This document shows, one piece after another, positions 1 through 8,576 of a DNA stretch of 64,000 nucleotides (position 1 is the first letter of the stretch; the number at the start of each line of letters is the position of its first letter). Source of the DNA: Planctomycetota bacterium (lineage in GTDB: Bacteria; Planctomycetota; Phycisphaerae; UBA1845; PWPN01); contig JAKLEZ010000011.1 in the NCBI GenBank assembly GCA_022711465.1, positions 126,001 through 190,000 on the forward strand, given 5' to 3'. The notes under the pieces are model-generated. The model was not told the origin of the DNA. It was given only the letters and a program-made list of their open reading frames with translations, and searched no databases. The position numbers and the translations under genes are program-made.

Positions 1-3000
1 CGGACCGAAACCTCGGCCCCCGCCGACGACGGATCGGTCTTCGATCTCCTGGTAGTCTACACCCCGGCCGCCCGGACAAGCCAGGGGGGCACCGCCGCAC
101 TGCAGGCGGTGATCGACCTGGCAGTGGCCAACACCAACCTCGCCTACCAGAATAGCCTGATCCACCCCCGCGTACGCCTCGTCGGCACCGCCGAGGTCAA
201 CTACGTCGAATCCGGCAACGGCAATACCGACCTCCAGCGACTTGCAACCAATGGCGACGGCATCCTGGACGACGTGCACGTCCTTCGCGATGAGCTGAGG
301 GCGGACCTGGTCTGCATGATCACCAACCTGGTGCCAGGCCTGTGTGGCCTGGCCTACCAGATGACCGAGGCATCACCGGCCTTCGAGGCGTCCGCCTTCT
401 GCATTGTCCACCGGATGTGCGCCAGCACCAGCACCGTGGCCCATGAACTGGGCCATCTCATGGGCTGTCGACACGACCGCGAGAACGCCGGGACCTGCGG
501 GCTCGGCGACGCGTACGGGTATCGCGAGGCCCTGTCCGGCGGATTCCGCACCGTCATGGCCTACACCCCGGGCGTCCAGATCCTCCACTTCTCCAACCCG
601 GAAGTGCTCTATGACGGCCGGCCCACGGGAACGGCACTCGATCAGGCCAAGCCGACCTGTAACGCCCGGGCCATCAATCAGAACGCAACCACCATCGCCA
701 ACTGGCGAATAAGCCACGAGGCCGCCGCCCGCCGACCTGAACCCAAAGCTGCAACAACGCCGCCCGCTCACCCGCAAGGGCAAACATCGAGCGGCTCCGG
801 CTCAGACTGCAGGATCATCTTCGTGAACGCCTCAGCCGGCGGAGCCAATACCGGAGCGAGCTGGTCCGACGCCTTTCTCGATCTGCAGGACGCCCTCGAC
901 GCGGCCCGAGCCGCGGCAGGTGCCGGGTCACAGGTCTGGGTCGCACGCGGCGTCTATCGCCCCGACCGCGGCACCGGCGATCGATTCGCCAGCTTCCATC
1001 TGGCCAGCGGCGTCGGCGTCTATGGCGGATTTGCGGGCACCGAGAGTACCCTGGAAGAACGCGATCCCGCCACCCACCCGACCACGCTGAACGGCGATCT
1101 GGCCGGCGACGATGATACCGGGGACCTCTGGGAAAACAGCGCCCACGTCGTGGACGGCAGCAACACGGACGCGACAGCCGTACTCGACGGCTTCATCATC
1201 ACCGCCGGCAACTGCCTGAATATCTCCTGGTCCTACGACGGCGGCGGAGGTGTGGCCATCCGCGACGGCAGCCCGGTTCTGAGAAACTGCCGGCTGACGG
1301 CCAACAGCGGCCAGCGCGGCGGCGGGCTCACCAGCCTGAACGGCAGTCCAACACTCATCAACTGCCTCTTCCAAGCCAACAATTCCGCCCCCCTGGGCGG
1401 TGGCATGTACGCTCGCGGCGGAAACCCCCGACTATTCAACTGCATCTTCAGCGGCAACATCAACAGCCCCTGCGAGCTCGTACCCACCGGCGGCGGACTC
1501 TGCGTGAGCGGAGGCCGCATCGAGATAACCAACTGCACGTTCTACGGCAATCAGGCAAGCCTGGGCCGCGGCATCGGCATTCTCGCCGGGGCCGAAACCA
1601 TCCTCGCCAACACGATTCTGTGGGACGACGACGACCTCACCACCGCCGATGTCACCGCGCAGATTTGGGGAGGAACCCCTGAAATCAATCACTGCTGCAT
1701 CCGCCGGTGGACCGAAGATCTGGGCGGCGAGGGAAATCACGGCTACAACCCGCTTTTCGTCAATGCCCTCGGACCCGACGGCTCAGCCGGAACACCAGAC
1801 GATGACTTCCGGTCCATGCCCTTCTCTCCCTGTATCGATACCGGCGACAACGGACACCTTCCGATCGAAGTGACAACCGACCTCGACGGACACGCCCGCG
1901 TTCAACACTGCCGCGTGGATATGGGAGCCTGCGAATCACCCTCCTTCGCGGATTGCAGCGGTAACGGACTCCCGGACGGCTGCGAGATCGAGTCCAAAAC
2001 CGTCAGCGACTGCAACCACAACGGCATCCCCGACTCCTGTGAGCTGCTTTCGTCGAACCGCGCGGCGATCGCTCACACGGGAAGCACCGGGGCCACGCTG
2101 CTCGATGCCGCCGGCCGGAGAGTCGCCGAACTCACTCCGCCCGCCGAATACGCCCTCCTCGAGCCCAGCGACGTCGTCACCGACCAGCGCCGCAGGGTCT
2201 ACGTCAGCGGAGCAGGTTCAGACAACATCCTCTGCTTCTCCGGAATCACCGGCACGTTCATCCGCGAGTACCGGGGCGACACCCTGCGGCGACCAACGGC
2301 CATGCTGTTCAAGACCACAACCACCCTGCTGGTGGCCAATGCGGCCGATCATTCGGTCATCGAACTCGACGTCGAGACCGGTACCGTCCTGCGCACCCTG
2401 GTGGCCGCAGGCGACGAGGGACTGCATACGCCCCTGGCCCTGGCCCTCTCTTCAGAGCGTAGCCTGCTGGTGGCCAGCGCCGGTTCAGATCAAGTCCTAA
2501 CCTACGAGCTGGACACCGGGGCCTTCGTCCGCATTGCGGCCACCGGCCACGGCTTGGTCCACCCCGCCGGACTCGCGGTCGGCTACGACGGGGCCGTTCT
2601 GGTCAGCAGCCGGGACAGCGACGCCATCCTCAAGTTCGACGGCCGGGGCACACTGCGCGCCGAGTTCGTGCCCCCAGGCAGCGCCGGGCTCTCACGGCCG
2701 GGCAAAATCACCCGCGGGCCCAGCGGCCATTACCTCGTGGCCAGCACTGGCAACGGGCGACTGCTCCAGTTCAACGCCGTGACCGGCATGCCCATCGACC
2801 GCGATCCGGCGGCGGCAGGCATGCAGGCAGAGTTCGGCAACTCCGCATCGCTGATCGAGCCGGCGGCCGCCGCCCGCCTCCTGCCCACCGAATGCGACAG
2901 CAACAGCATTCCCGACAGCTGCCAGTTGGCCGATGGCAGCAGCAAAGACTGCAACGAGAACGGCACCCCCGACCACTGCGAGGCCGACACCAACGGCGAT

Positions 3001-4791
3001 GGGGTCATCGATGCCTGCACGCAAGACAAGGATGGTGACGGCATTCTCGACGACGGCGACCACAGTGGCTTGCCCGGAGATCATCCCTGCACCGGCGTGC
3101 AGACGGAGAACTGCGACGATAACTGCCCGTCTACGCCCAACCCGGACCAGGGGGATGACAACCAGGACGGCGTCGGCGACGCCTGCTCGCCCGTCACGAT
3201 CCATGTCAACGCCACCGCCGGCGGAGCCAATAACGGCACGAGCTGGACGGATGCCTACACCGATCTGCAGAAGGCCCTGGATTCCGCCCGTCGGGAGGAA
3301 CGCGGCCCCGTGCAGGTCTGGGTCGCGGCCGGCACCTACCGGCCCGACCAGGGAACCGGCGACCGGACCGCATCCTTCGAGCTGACCGATGGCATTGCCC
3401 TCTACGGCGGCTTCTCGGGCCATGAGATCCGCCTCAACCAGCGCCGGCCATCCACTTGCATGACCGTGCTGACCGGCGACCTGGCAGGCGACGATGCGAC
3501 CGGCCGACTCGCCGAGAACAGCTACCACGTCCTCGCCGCCACGAACGCCGGGTCAACCGCCTTGCTCGACGGCTTCGTCGTCACCGGAGGAAACGCCGAC
3601 GGGCCGGCGCCGCACGACTCGGGGGGTGGGCTGAACATCGCTCTGGCAAACCCGACCATCGTCGGCTGTACCTTCCAATCCAATACGGCCCTCCGCGATG
3701 GAGCCGGAGTGGCCTGCGCGGCCTACGCCGACCCGAAGCTGATCAACTGCGCCTTCATCGGCAACGTGGCCGGACGCGGGGGCGGCGGGCTGGGCAACGA
3801 GCTGTACAGCCGGCCGGCGGTGATCGGCGGCATGTTCGCCGTGAACAGCGCCGCTACCGGCGGGGCCGTGTTCAACGCCACCCACAGCCACGCGAGCCTG
3901 ACCAACTGCACGATGAGCGGCAACGTGGCGATCCTGCTCGGCGGCGGCCTGTACAACAGCCACAGCCAGCCAACCTTGGCCAACTGCGTCCTCTGGGGCA
4001 ATCACGATTCGCAGACGACTACCGCTTTCGCCCAGATCACCGACTACCTCGGCCAGACAACCGCAACCTACTCCTGCATCCAGGATGACGCTCCGGGCGA
4101 CGCCGTCCGCTACGATGGCATCGGCAACATCGACCTGGATCCGCGCTTCGTACGCAACCCGAGCAGCCAGGACCTCAGCGATCCCGGCGATCCGAGCCTC
4201 CGAACGGAGTCCCCGTGCATCGATGCGGGCTTGAACACCGTGGTGCCGACGGACTCGTTCGACCTCGATTGGGATCACAACTACTTCGAGCCCCTTCCGC
4301 TCGATCTGTACGGCCGGTTGCGGTTCGTCGACGCCCCACTGACCGTCGACACCGGCGTCAGCCGGGCACCTGTCGTCGACATGGGAGCGATCGAGTTCGA
4401 GCCGGACTGCAACGGCAACGGCATCCCCGATACCTGCGACGTGAGCTGCGGAACGACCGGCAGCGTGTGCGACGCGGCCGGCTGCGGCCAGAGCAAGGAC
4501 TGCAACGGCAACATGCTCCCCGACGAATGTGAGCCGGATGCCAACCACAACGGCGTGGCCGACGTCTGCGAATTCCAGTACGGCGACTTCGACCTCGATG
4601 GCGACGTGGATCAGAGTGACTTCGGTATTCTGCAAAAATGCCTGGCCGGGAACGATATCACCCTGCCCGGCTCGGTGTGCCAGGGCGTCGACCTCGACCA
4701 CGACGATCACATCGACGCCAGCGATCTGTGGATGTTCCGTGAGTGCCTGACCGGCGAAGGCATCCCATTCAATCCGAATTGCCGCAACTGA
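1..4791 (+). CDS. secreted reprolysin-like metalloprotease with two beta-helix domains and dockerin-like tail (5' partial)
   Basis: The reading frame is open from base 1, so the true start and signal peptide lie upstream; 1596 residues are visible. Residues about 1-240 are a reprolysin-like (M12B) metallopeptidase: the zinc motif HELGHLMGCRHD begins at residue 148 (ligands H148, H152, H158; catalytic E149) and a Met-turn VMAY lies near residue 186. Residues about 273-645 and 1067-1470 are two related right-handed beta-helix domains; both open with a 'VNA(S/T)AGGAN.G.SW.DA..DLQ.ALD' segment. Between them lie an NHL-like propeller (about 680-960) and thrombospondin-3-like Ca-binding repeats. 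CxxNGxPDxC motifs separate the domains, and two dockerin-like calcium loops close the protein. Probably exported and surface-attached, or a polysaccharide-associated protease; the substrate is unknown. Strong for the domains, weaker for the role. Confidence 0.9.
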   Translation, partial: RTETSAPADDGSVFDLLVVYTPAARTSQGGTAALQAVIDLAVANTNLAYQNSLIHPRVRLVGTAEVNYVESGNGNTDLQRLATNGDGILDDVHVLRDELRADLVCMITNLVPGLCGLAYQMTEASPAFEASAFCIVHRMCASTSTVAHELGHLMGCRHDRENAGTCGLGDAYGYREALSGGFRTVMAYTPGVQILHFSNPEVLYDGRPTGTALDQAKPTCNARAINQNATTIANWRISHEAAARRPEPKAATTPPAHPQGQTSSGSGSDCRIIFVNASAGGANTGASWSDAFLDLQDALDAARAAAGAGSQVWVARGVYRPDRGTGDRFASFHLASGVGVYGGFAGTESTLEERDPATHPTTLNGDLAGDDDTGDLWENSAHVVDGSNTDATAVLDGFIITAGNCLNISWSYDGGGGVAIRDGSPVLRNCRLTANSGQRGGGLTSLNGSPTLINCLFQANNSAPLGGGMYARGGNPRLFNCIFSGNINSPCELVPTGGGLCVSGGRIEITNCTFYGNQASLGRGIGILAGAETILANTILWDDDDLTTADVTAQIWGGTPEINHCCIRRWTEDLGGEGNHGYNPLFVNALGPDGSAGTPDDDFRSMPFSPCIDTGDNGHLPIEVTTDLDGHARVQHCRVDMGACESPSFADCSGNGLPDGCEIESKTVSDCNHNGIPDSCELLSSNRAAIAHTGSTGATLLDAAGRRVAELTPPAEYALLEPSDVVTDQRRRVYVSGAGSDNILCFSGITGTFIREYRGDTLRRPTAMLFKTTTTLLVANAADHSVIELDVETGTVLRTLVAAGDEGLHTPLALALSSERSLLVASAGSDQVLTYELDTGAFVRIAATGHGLVHPAGLAVGYDGAVLVSSRDSDAILKFDGRGTLRAEFVPPGSAGLSRPGKITRGPSGHYLVASTGNGRLLQFNAVTGMPIDRDPAAAGMQAEFGNSASLIEPAAAARLLPTECDSNSIPDSCQLADGSSKDCNENGTPDHCEADTNGDGVIDACTQDKDGDGILDDGDHSGLPGDHPCTGVQTENCDDNCPSTPNPDQGDDNQDGVGDACSPVTIHVNATAGGANNGTSWTDAYTDLQKALDSARREERGPVQVWVAAGTYRPDQGTGDRTASFELTDGIALYGGFSGHEIRLNQRRPSTCMTVLTGDLAGDDATGRLAENSYHVLAATNAGSTALLDGFVVTGGNADGPAPHDSGGGLNIALANPTIVGCTFQSNTALRDGAGVACAAYADPKLINCAFIGNVAGRGGGGLGNELYSRPAVIGGMFAVNSAATGGAVFNATHSHASLTNCTMSGNVAILLGGGLYNSHSQPTLANCVLWGNHDSQTTTAFAQITDYLGQTTATYSCIQDDAPGDAVRYDGIGNIDLDPRFVRNPSSQDLSDPGDPSLRTESPCIDAGLNTVVPTDSFDLDWDHNYFEPLPLDLYGRLRFVDAPLTVDTGVSRAPVVDMGAIEFEPDCNGNGIPDTCDVSCGTTGSVCDAAGCGQSKDCNGNMLPDECEPDANHNGVADVCEFQYGDFDLDGDVDQSDFGILQKCLAGNDITLPGSVCQGVDLDHDDHIDASDLWMFRECLTGEGIPFNPNCRN

Positions 4792-4883
4792 AGGGAAACA
4801 GATTCGGAAGCGCTCGTCTGTATGGTGTGGCCAGAATCCTGTCAACCGCAGAACACCCGACAGCGACCGCAACCTGCCGACAC

Positions 4884-4912
4884 GTTACACCCCTATGCTC
4901 CGACGATATAAT
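4884..4912 (+). promoter_or_regulatory. putative promoter of the GH78 gene
   Basis: A GTTACA -35 box (4884-4889), 17 nt, then a perfect TATAAT -10 box (4907-4912). The expected transcript starts near 4919, leaving a leader of about 43 nt that holds the GAGAGGA ribosome site before the ATG at 4962. Seen by eye only. Confidence 0.5.
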
Positions 4913-4961
4913 CCGCCTCTCGTCGGCGGCTCGTTCGCCCGTTTTGAGAGGACCCATACCT

Positions 4962-7622
4962 ATGACCAGGAAAATGCGAACCGGGCACGGCGCGCGGCAG
5001 ACGATTCTGTGCAGCACGCTGGTGTCGGCATGCCTCGGATTGTACCAACCGGAGAAGTGTCTGGCAGCCCCGCACCCGCCAACCGGCGCCCAATGGATCT
5101 GGTCGCCCGGCAACGAAGCCGTTCCCAAGAACCGTCTGACGTACTTTCGCAGGGAGATCGATCTGCCAACCGTCCCCGCCGACGCCCTGCTCCACCTGGC
5201 CGCCGACAGCAACGCCCGGGTGTGGATCAACGGCCAGATCGTCCGCCGCAAAGTCGCTCGCTATCACGAGCCGCTGATCACCACGGAAGTCATCAATGCC
5301 GCCCCCCTTCTGCAGCCCGGCAGGAACGTGATCGTCGTCCTCCACCACAACTGGGGCAATATCACTACTTTCCAGCGGACGGCCAACAAGCACGCCGGCC
5401 TCTACGCCCGCTCCTCCTGGGTCAAAACCGACCCCTCCTGGCGATGCCTGCGTGCCCCTGAGTTCGCCGAGCACGACCAACAGATCGTCGGCGTCATCGG
5501 TGATCCGCGGATTCGCTACCCGCAGATCATCGACGGCCGCAAGACCCTGCCCGACGAGATCCACAAGCCCGGCTTCGACGACAGCGGATGGTCGCACGCC
5601 GTTGCGGTCAACGATGGCCCCTGGCCCGCAACGCCGACCGACGTCGAGACGCCCGGCCAACGCGAGTTCCCAGTACGGCCGCTGTCTGTCCTCGCCGCCG
5701 GCCGATTGAAGCCGCAACAGCCCGTCTCCGCCGAACCCCTGTCCATCGCGGCCGGGATTCGCACCGCAACTTGTGAACCCGACACCACCGCAACGTGCGA
5801 CGTCGGACGCCTCCTGGCCTCCCAGCCCGTCGTCATCGAAGGCCGGGCCGGTGAATCACGCTACGTCACCTTCGACTTCGGTCGACCGGTACACGGCTAT
5901 CCGTTCCTGAGCCTGGCAGACGCTCCGGCAGGAGCGACCATCGACTTCGGCTACTGCGAGGTCTCCCGGGCACTCTATACCGGCGATATGCACGTCCGCG
6001 AGGACGGCTGGCTCAATCCCGAGGGCGTCGTCGGCAAAGGCTACGCCGATCGCTATATGACCCGCACCGGTCGCCAGAACATCGAAATGCCCGACGAACG
6101 CACCGCTCGCTGGTTCGCCTTGCACATCCACTTCCCCGCCGACGGCCGAGTGGTCCTCGCCGACACCGGCATCACTCGCTCGCAGTATCCGATCACCCCG
6201 ATCGGCACCTTCGCCTGTGGCGACCAGCGGATCGACCAGATCGTCAAACTCTGCCTCATCCACGCCGAAGTGACCATGATCGACACCTATGTGGACACAC
6301 CCGGCCGCGAGGATGGGCAGTGGATCGAAGACGCTCGCCCGAGAGCTCAACTCGCCGCCCGGTGGTTCGGCGACGTCAACCTGCTCCGCTTCATGATCCG
6401 CACGCTCGCTCAAGGACAGTTCGAGGACGGTAACCTGCACCCCTTCGCCCCGAGCAACTACCCGGTCGGCGGCGCAGGCTTCGATTGGAGCGTGCAGTGG
6501 GTGGCCATGCTCTACGACGCCTACCTGTGGACCGGCGATCCGAAGATCGTCAAGGAGTACTGGCCGCAGTTGTGCAAGTACTGGAAGCTGGTCCTGTCAA
6601 AGGTGGACAGCAACGGCCTGTGGCTCACCAACCACGTGCTGGCCGATATCCGCATCGGCGTTCACCCGGCCAATCCTGATCAGTCCAGCGGCATGGTCAC
6701 ACCATGGATCATCGAGCGCCTGCGCTGGTCGGCCACGATGGCCGAAGCGGCCGGTGATCAAAATCAGGCCCGCTCCTGGCGGGCGACCGCCGACAAGATG
6801 GCCGACGCATTCCGCAAGTATCACATCGTGCCCGCCGCCGGCAACGTGCCCGCCCATGTCGGCGACCGGCTCGATCCCGCCGACGCCAAGGTCGAACGCG
6901 GCTACAGCCAGGCCGGCCAGACGATGGCAATCATCACCGGCCTGCTGACCCGCGAAGAAGCCCGTGCGGACCTGGACTACGCCTATCCCGCACCCAACGG
7001 CTCACCCCTGGCCGGCGTCACCCGCTGGAACAACCCGACCTACGGCTACCGCTCGCTCCGAGCCCTCTCCGAGGCGGGGTTCACCACACGGGCCGTCGCC
7101 CACCTGATCGAGCGGTACTCGCCTTATCTGCCCGCCAACCCGCGCAACCCGGTCCCGCTCCGTCTCCAGGGCCCCTACGGCGGCCCGCTGCCCGAGTACT
7201 GGGTCAGCCGCGAGGACCTCGGCCTCAAGCCCGGCGACAAGAACACCGCTCAACCGGCCGACGAGACCGGCTCGCACGGCTGGGGTTCGGTCCCACTCCT
7301 CTGGCTGCACGACAGCTTGCTCGGCGTCCGAGTCACTGAACCCGGCGGCGGCCGCATCCGCATCGCCCCCGACGCCGGCGGCTTGCCCTACGTCGCCGGC
7401 TACACCGCCACCCCCAAGGGCCCCGTCCGAGTCTCCTGGGATCCGCAACAGTGGCGGCTGGAGGTGTCGATCCCCAAGGGCGTGAAAGCCGACCTCATCA
7501 CCCCCGCAGCCTGCGCCGGCAAGCGACTCAAGGTCCTCGCCGCCCCAACCGAGCTGCCGACGGTCAAGGATGGGGCGTGCGTTCTCGAACACCAGGGCGG
7601 GTACGTCTTTGTGGTCCAGTAA
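4962..7622 (+). CDS. alpha-L-rhamnosidase, GH78 family, secreted
   Basis: An 886-residue protein that would remove terminal alpha-L-rhamnose from plant or algal polysaccharides or glycosides. The ATG at 4962 is chosen because it follows a GAGAGGA ribosome site and starts a signal peptide ending near AAPHPP; a longer frame from 4743 would overlap the upstream gene. An N-terminal beta-sandwich (WIWSPGNE..., sugar-binding-like) is followed by the six-hairpin barrel. It includes the acidic TYVDTPGREDGQWIEDARP segment that corresponds to the family's catalytic region. The GSHGWGSVPLLWLHDSLLG stretch and the beta-sandwich after it match the GH78 C-terminal domain. Its own promoter sits at 4884-4912. 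Family assignment is good; substrate specificity is inferred. Confidence 0.85.
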   Translation: MTRKMRTGHGARQTILCSTLVSACLGLYQPEKCLAAPHPPTGAQWIWSPGNEAVPKNRLTYFRREIDLPTVPADALLHLAADSNARVWINGQIVRRKVARYHEPLITTEVINAAPLLQPGRNVIVVLHHNWGNITTFQRTANKHAGLYARSSWVKTDPSWRCLRAPEFAEHDQQIVGVIGDPRIRYPQIIDGRKTLPDEIHKPGFDDSGWSHAVAVNDGPWPATPTDVETPGQREFPVRPLSVLAAGRLKPQQPVSAEPLSIAAGIRTATCEPDTTATCDVGRLLASQPVVIEGRAGESRYVTFDFGRPVHGYPFLSLADAPAGATIDFGYCEVSRALYTGDMHVREDGWLNPEGVVGKGYADRYMTRTGRQNIEMPDERTARWFALHIHFPADGRVVLADTGITRSQYPITPIGTFACGDQRIDQIVKLCLIHAEVTMIDTYVDTPGREDGQWIEDARPRAQLAARWFGDVNLLRFMIRTLAQGQFEDGNLHPFAPSNYPVGGAGFDWSVQWVAMLYDAYLWTGDPKIVKEYWPQLCKYWKLVLSKVDSNGLWLTNHVLADIRIGVHPANPDQSSGMVTPWIIERLRWSATMAEAAGDQNQARSWRATADKMADAFRKYHIVPAAGNVPAHVGDRLDPADAKVERGYSQAGQTMAIITGLLTREEARADLDYAYPAPNGSPLAGVTRWNNPTYGYRSLRALSEAGFTTRAVAHLIERYSPYLPANPRNPVPLRLQGPYGGPLPEYWVSREDLGLKPGDKNTAQPADETGSHGWGSVPLLWLHDSLLGVRVTEPGGGRIRIAPDAGGLPYVAGYTATPKGPVRVSWDPQQWRLEVSIPKGVKADLITPAACAGKRLKVLAAPTELPTVKDGACVLEHQGGYVFVVQ

Positions 7623-7663
7623 TCCCTGTTCGGACGGGTCTGATTCGCCGCACCTCATACGGA

Positions 7664-8086
7664 GTGCTCCGAGATCGAATCCGCAGTCGAGTGATTCCCG
7701 TGCCCCGCGACGTTCGCAAAAAAGACAACCCTGCCTGGAAGAGCACCATCCTCACGGCGGTGCTCGCTCCTCCCTGCATCGTCGGCGCCGGCATGATCGC
7801 GTACTTCGGGCTGGAGCTGATCATCTCCACAATGCGGATTCTGGACGAACACACCGAGTCACGATGGCTGTCCTGGAGCATCAACACCTCACTGCCGATC
7901 TTGGTATGCCTCGCCATGGCCGTACACATCATCGCATCGTTCTGGCTCTGTCGGCGCATCTACATCAGCCTCCGATGGAAGACGGTCCCCTACGACAGAT
8001 CCTGGTGTCTGAAGTGCGGCTACAACTTGACCGGCAACATGTCCGGCATTTGTCCGGAGTGCGGGGAGATGATCGTCACGGAATGA
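7664..8086 (+). CDS. two-helix membrane protein with C-terminal zinc ribbon
   Basis: About 140 residues. Two hydrophobic segments (ILTAVLAPPCIVGAGMIAYF and LPILVCLAMAVHIIASFWL) are followed by a cytoplasmic-type zinc ribbon with two CxxC pairs, CLKCGYNLTGN and CPECGE, a tail I associate with small planctomycete membrane proteins. No function can be named. The start is uncertain: GTG codons at 7664, 7691 and 7700 are all in frame and none has a clear ribosome site. The stop codon overlaps the ATG of the next gene in an ATGA junction, so the two are probably translated together. Confidence 0.7.
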   Translation: MLRDRIRSRVIPVPRDVRKKDNPAWKSTILTAVLAPPCIVGAGMIAYFGLELIISTMRILDEHTESRWLSWSINTSLPILVCLAMAVHIIASFWLCRRIYISLRWKTVPYDRSWCLKCGYNLTGNMSGICPECGEMIVTE

Positions 8087-8523
8087 GCTTCATGGATTCC
8101 CAGGATCAATCGCCACCTACTGTCCTGCCCTACGCACCCCAGCAACCGGCGACGTCGAAACGCATTGTTCTCTGGGTGCGAATCACGGCGATCGTCGCCG
8201 CATTGAATCTGACATTAACGGTCGGCTACCGAGCCGTTCTTGCCCCGGCCGGTTGGCAGCTGTCCGACATGTGGGGCATGGGCCGCATCGTATCCCGACC
8301 GATGCCTGCCAGGGCCGCACCCTACGCTCATGCTGGCTTGGTCTTGGGGCCAACAAGTAGATGGTTGGCGATCGTGACGGCCCTATCGGCGATCGTTGTC
8401 GTGAGTATCTGCCATTCACGCGAAAACCGTTCATTGGCCCTCTGGGCGTGGGCGGCCGGGCTCATGGCTGGCGCCTCGGGTTACCTCGGACTTGAGGTAA
8501 GCCTCATGCTTGGCGGGTTCTAG
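8083..8523 (+). CDS. small membrane protein, translationally coupled
   Basis: A 146-residue protein of unknown function with a hydrophilic Pro-rich N-terminus and about three transmembrane segments (near residues 26-50, 86-105 and 115-140). The ATG at 8083 overlaps the upstream stop (ATGA), which supports this start and suggests the two products work together. No signature motif is visible. It ends 53 bases before the convergent alaS gene. Confidence 0.65.
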   Translation: MSFMDSQDQSPPTVLPYAPQQPATSKRIVLWVRITAIVAALNLTLTVGYRAVLAPAGWQLSDMWGMGRIVSRPMPARAAPYAHAGLVLGPTSRWLAIVTALSAIVVVSICHSRENRSLALWAWAAGLMAGASGYLGLEVSLMLGGF

Positions 8524-8576
8524 CGCGGGGTCGCTCTGCTCGCCACCAGACTCGTGCCACCGCACAAGACGTTACC

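Noticed and set aside
3553..4872. 439-residue minus-strand frame over the beta-helix protein
   Set aside because: Shadow of the plus-strand gene; no start context and no domain.
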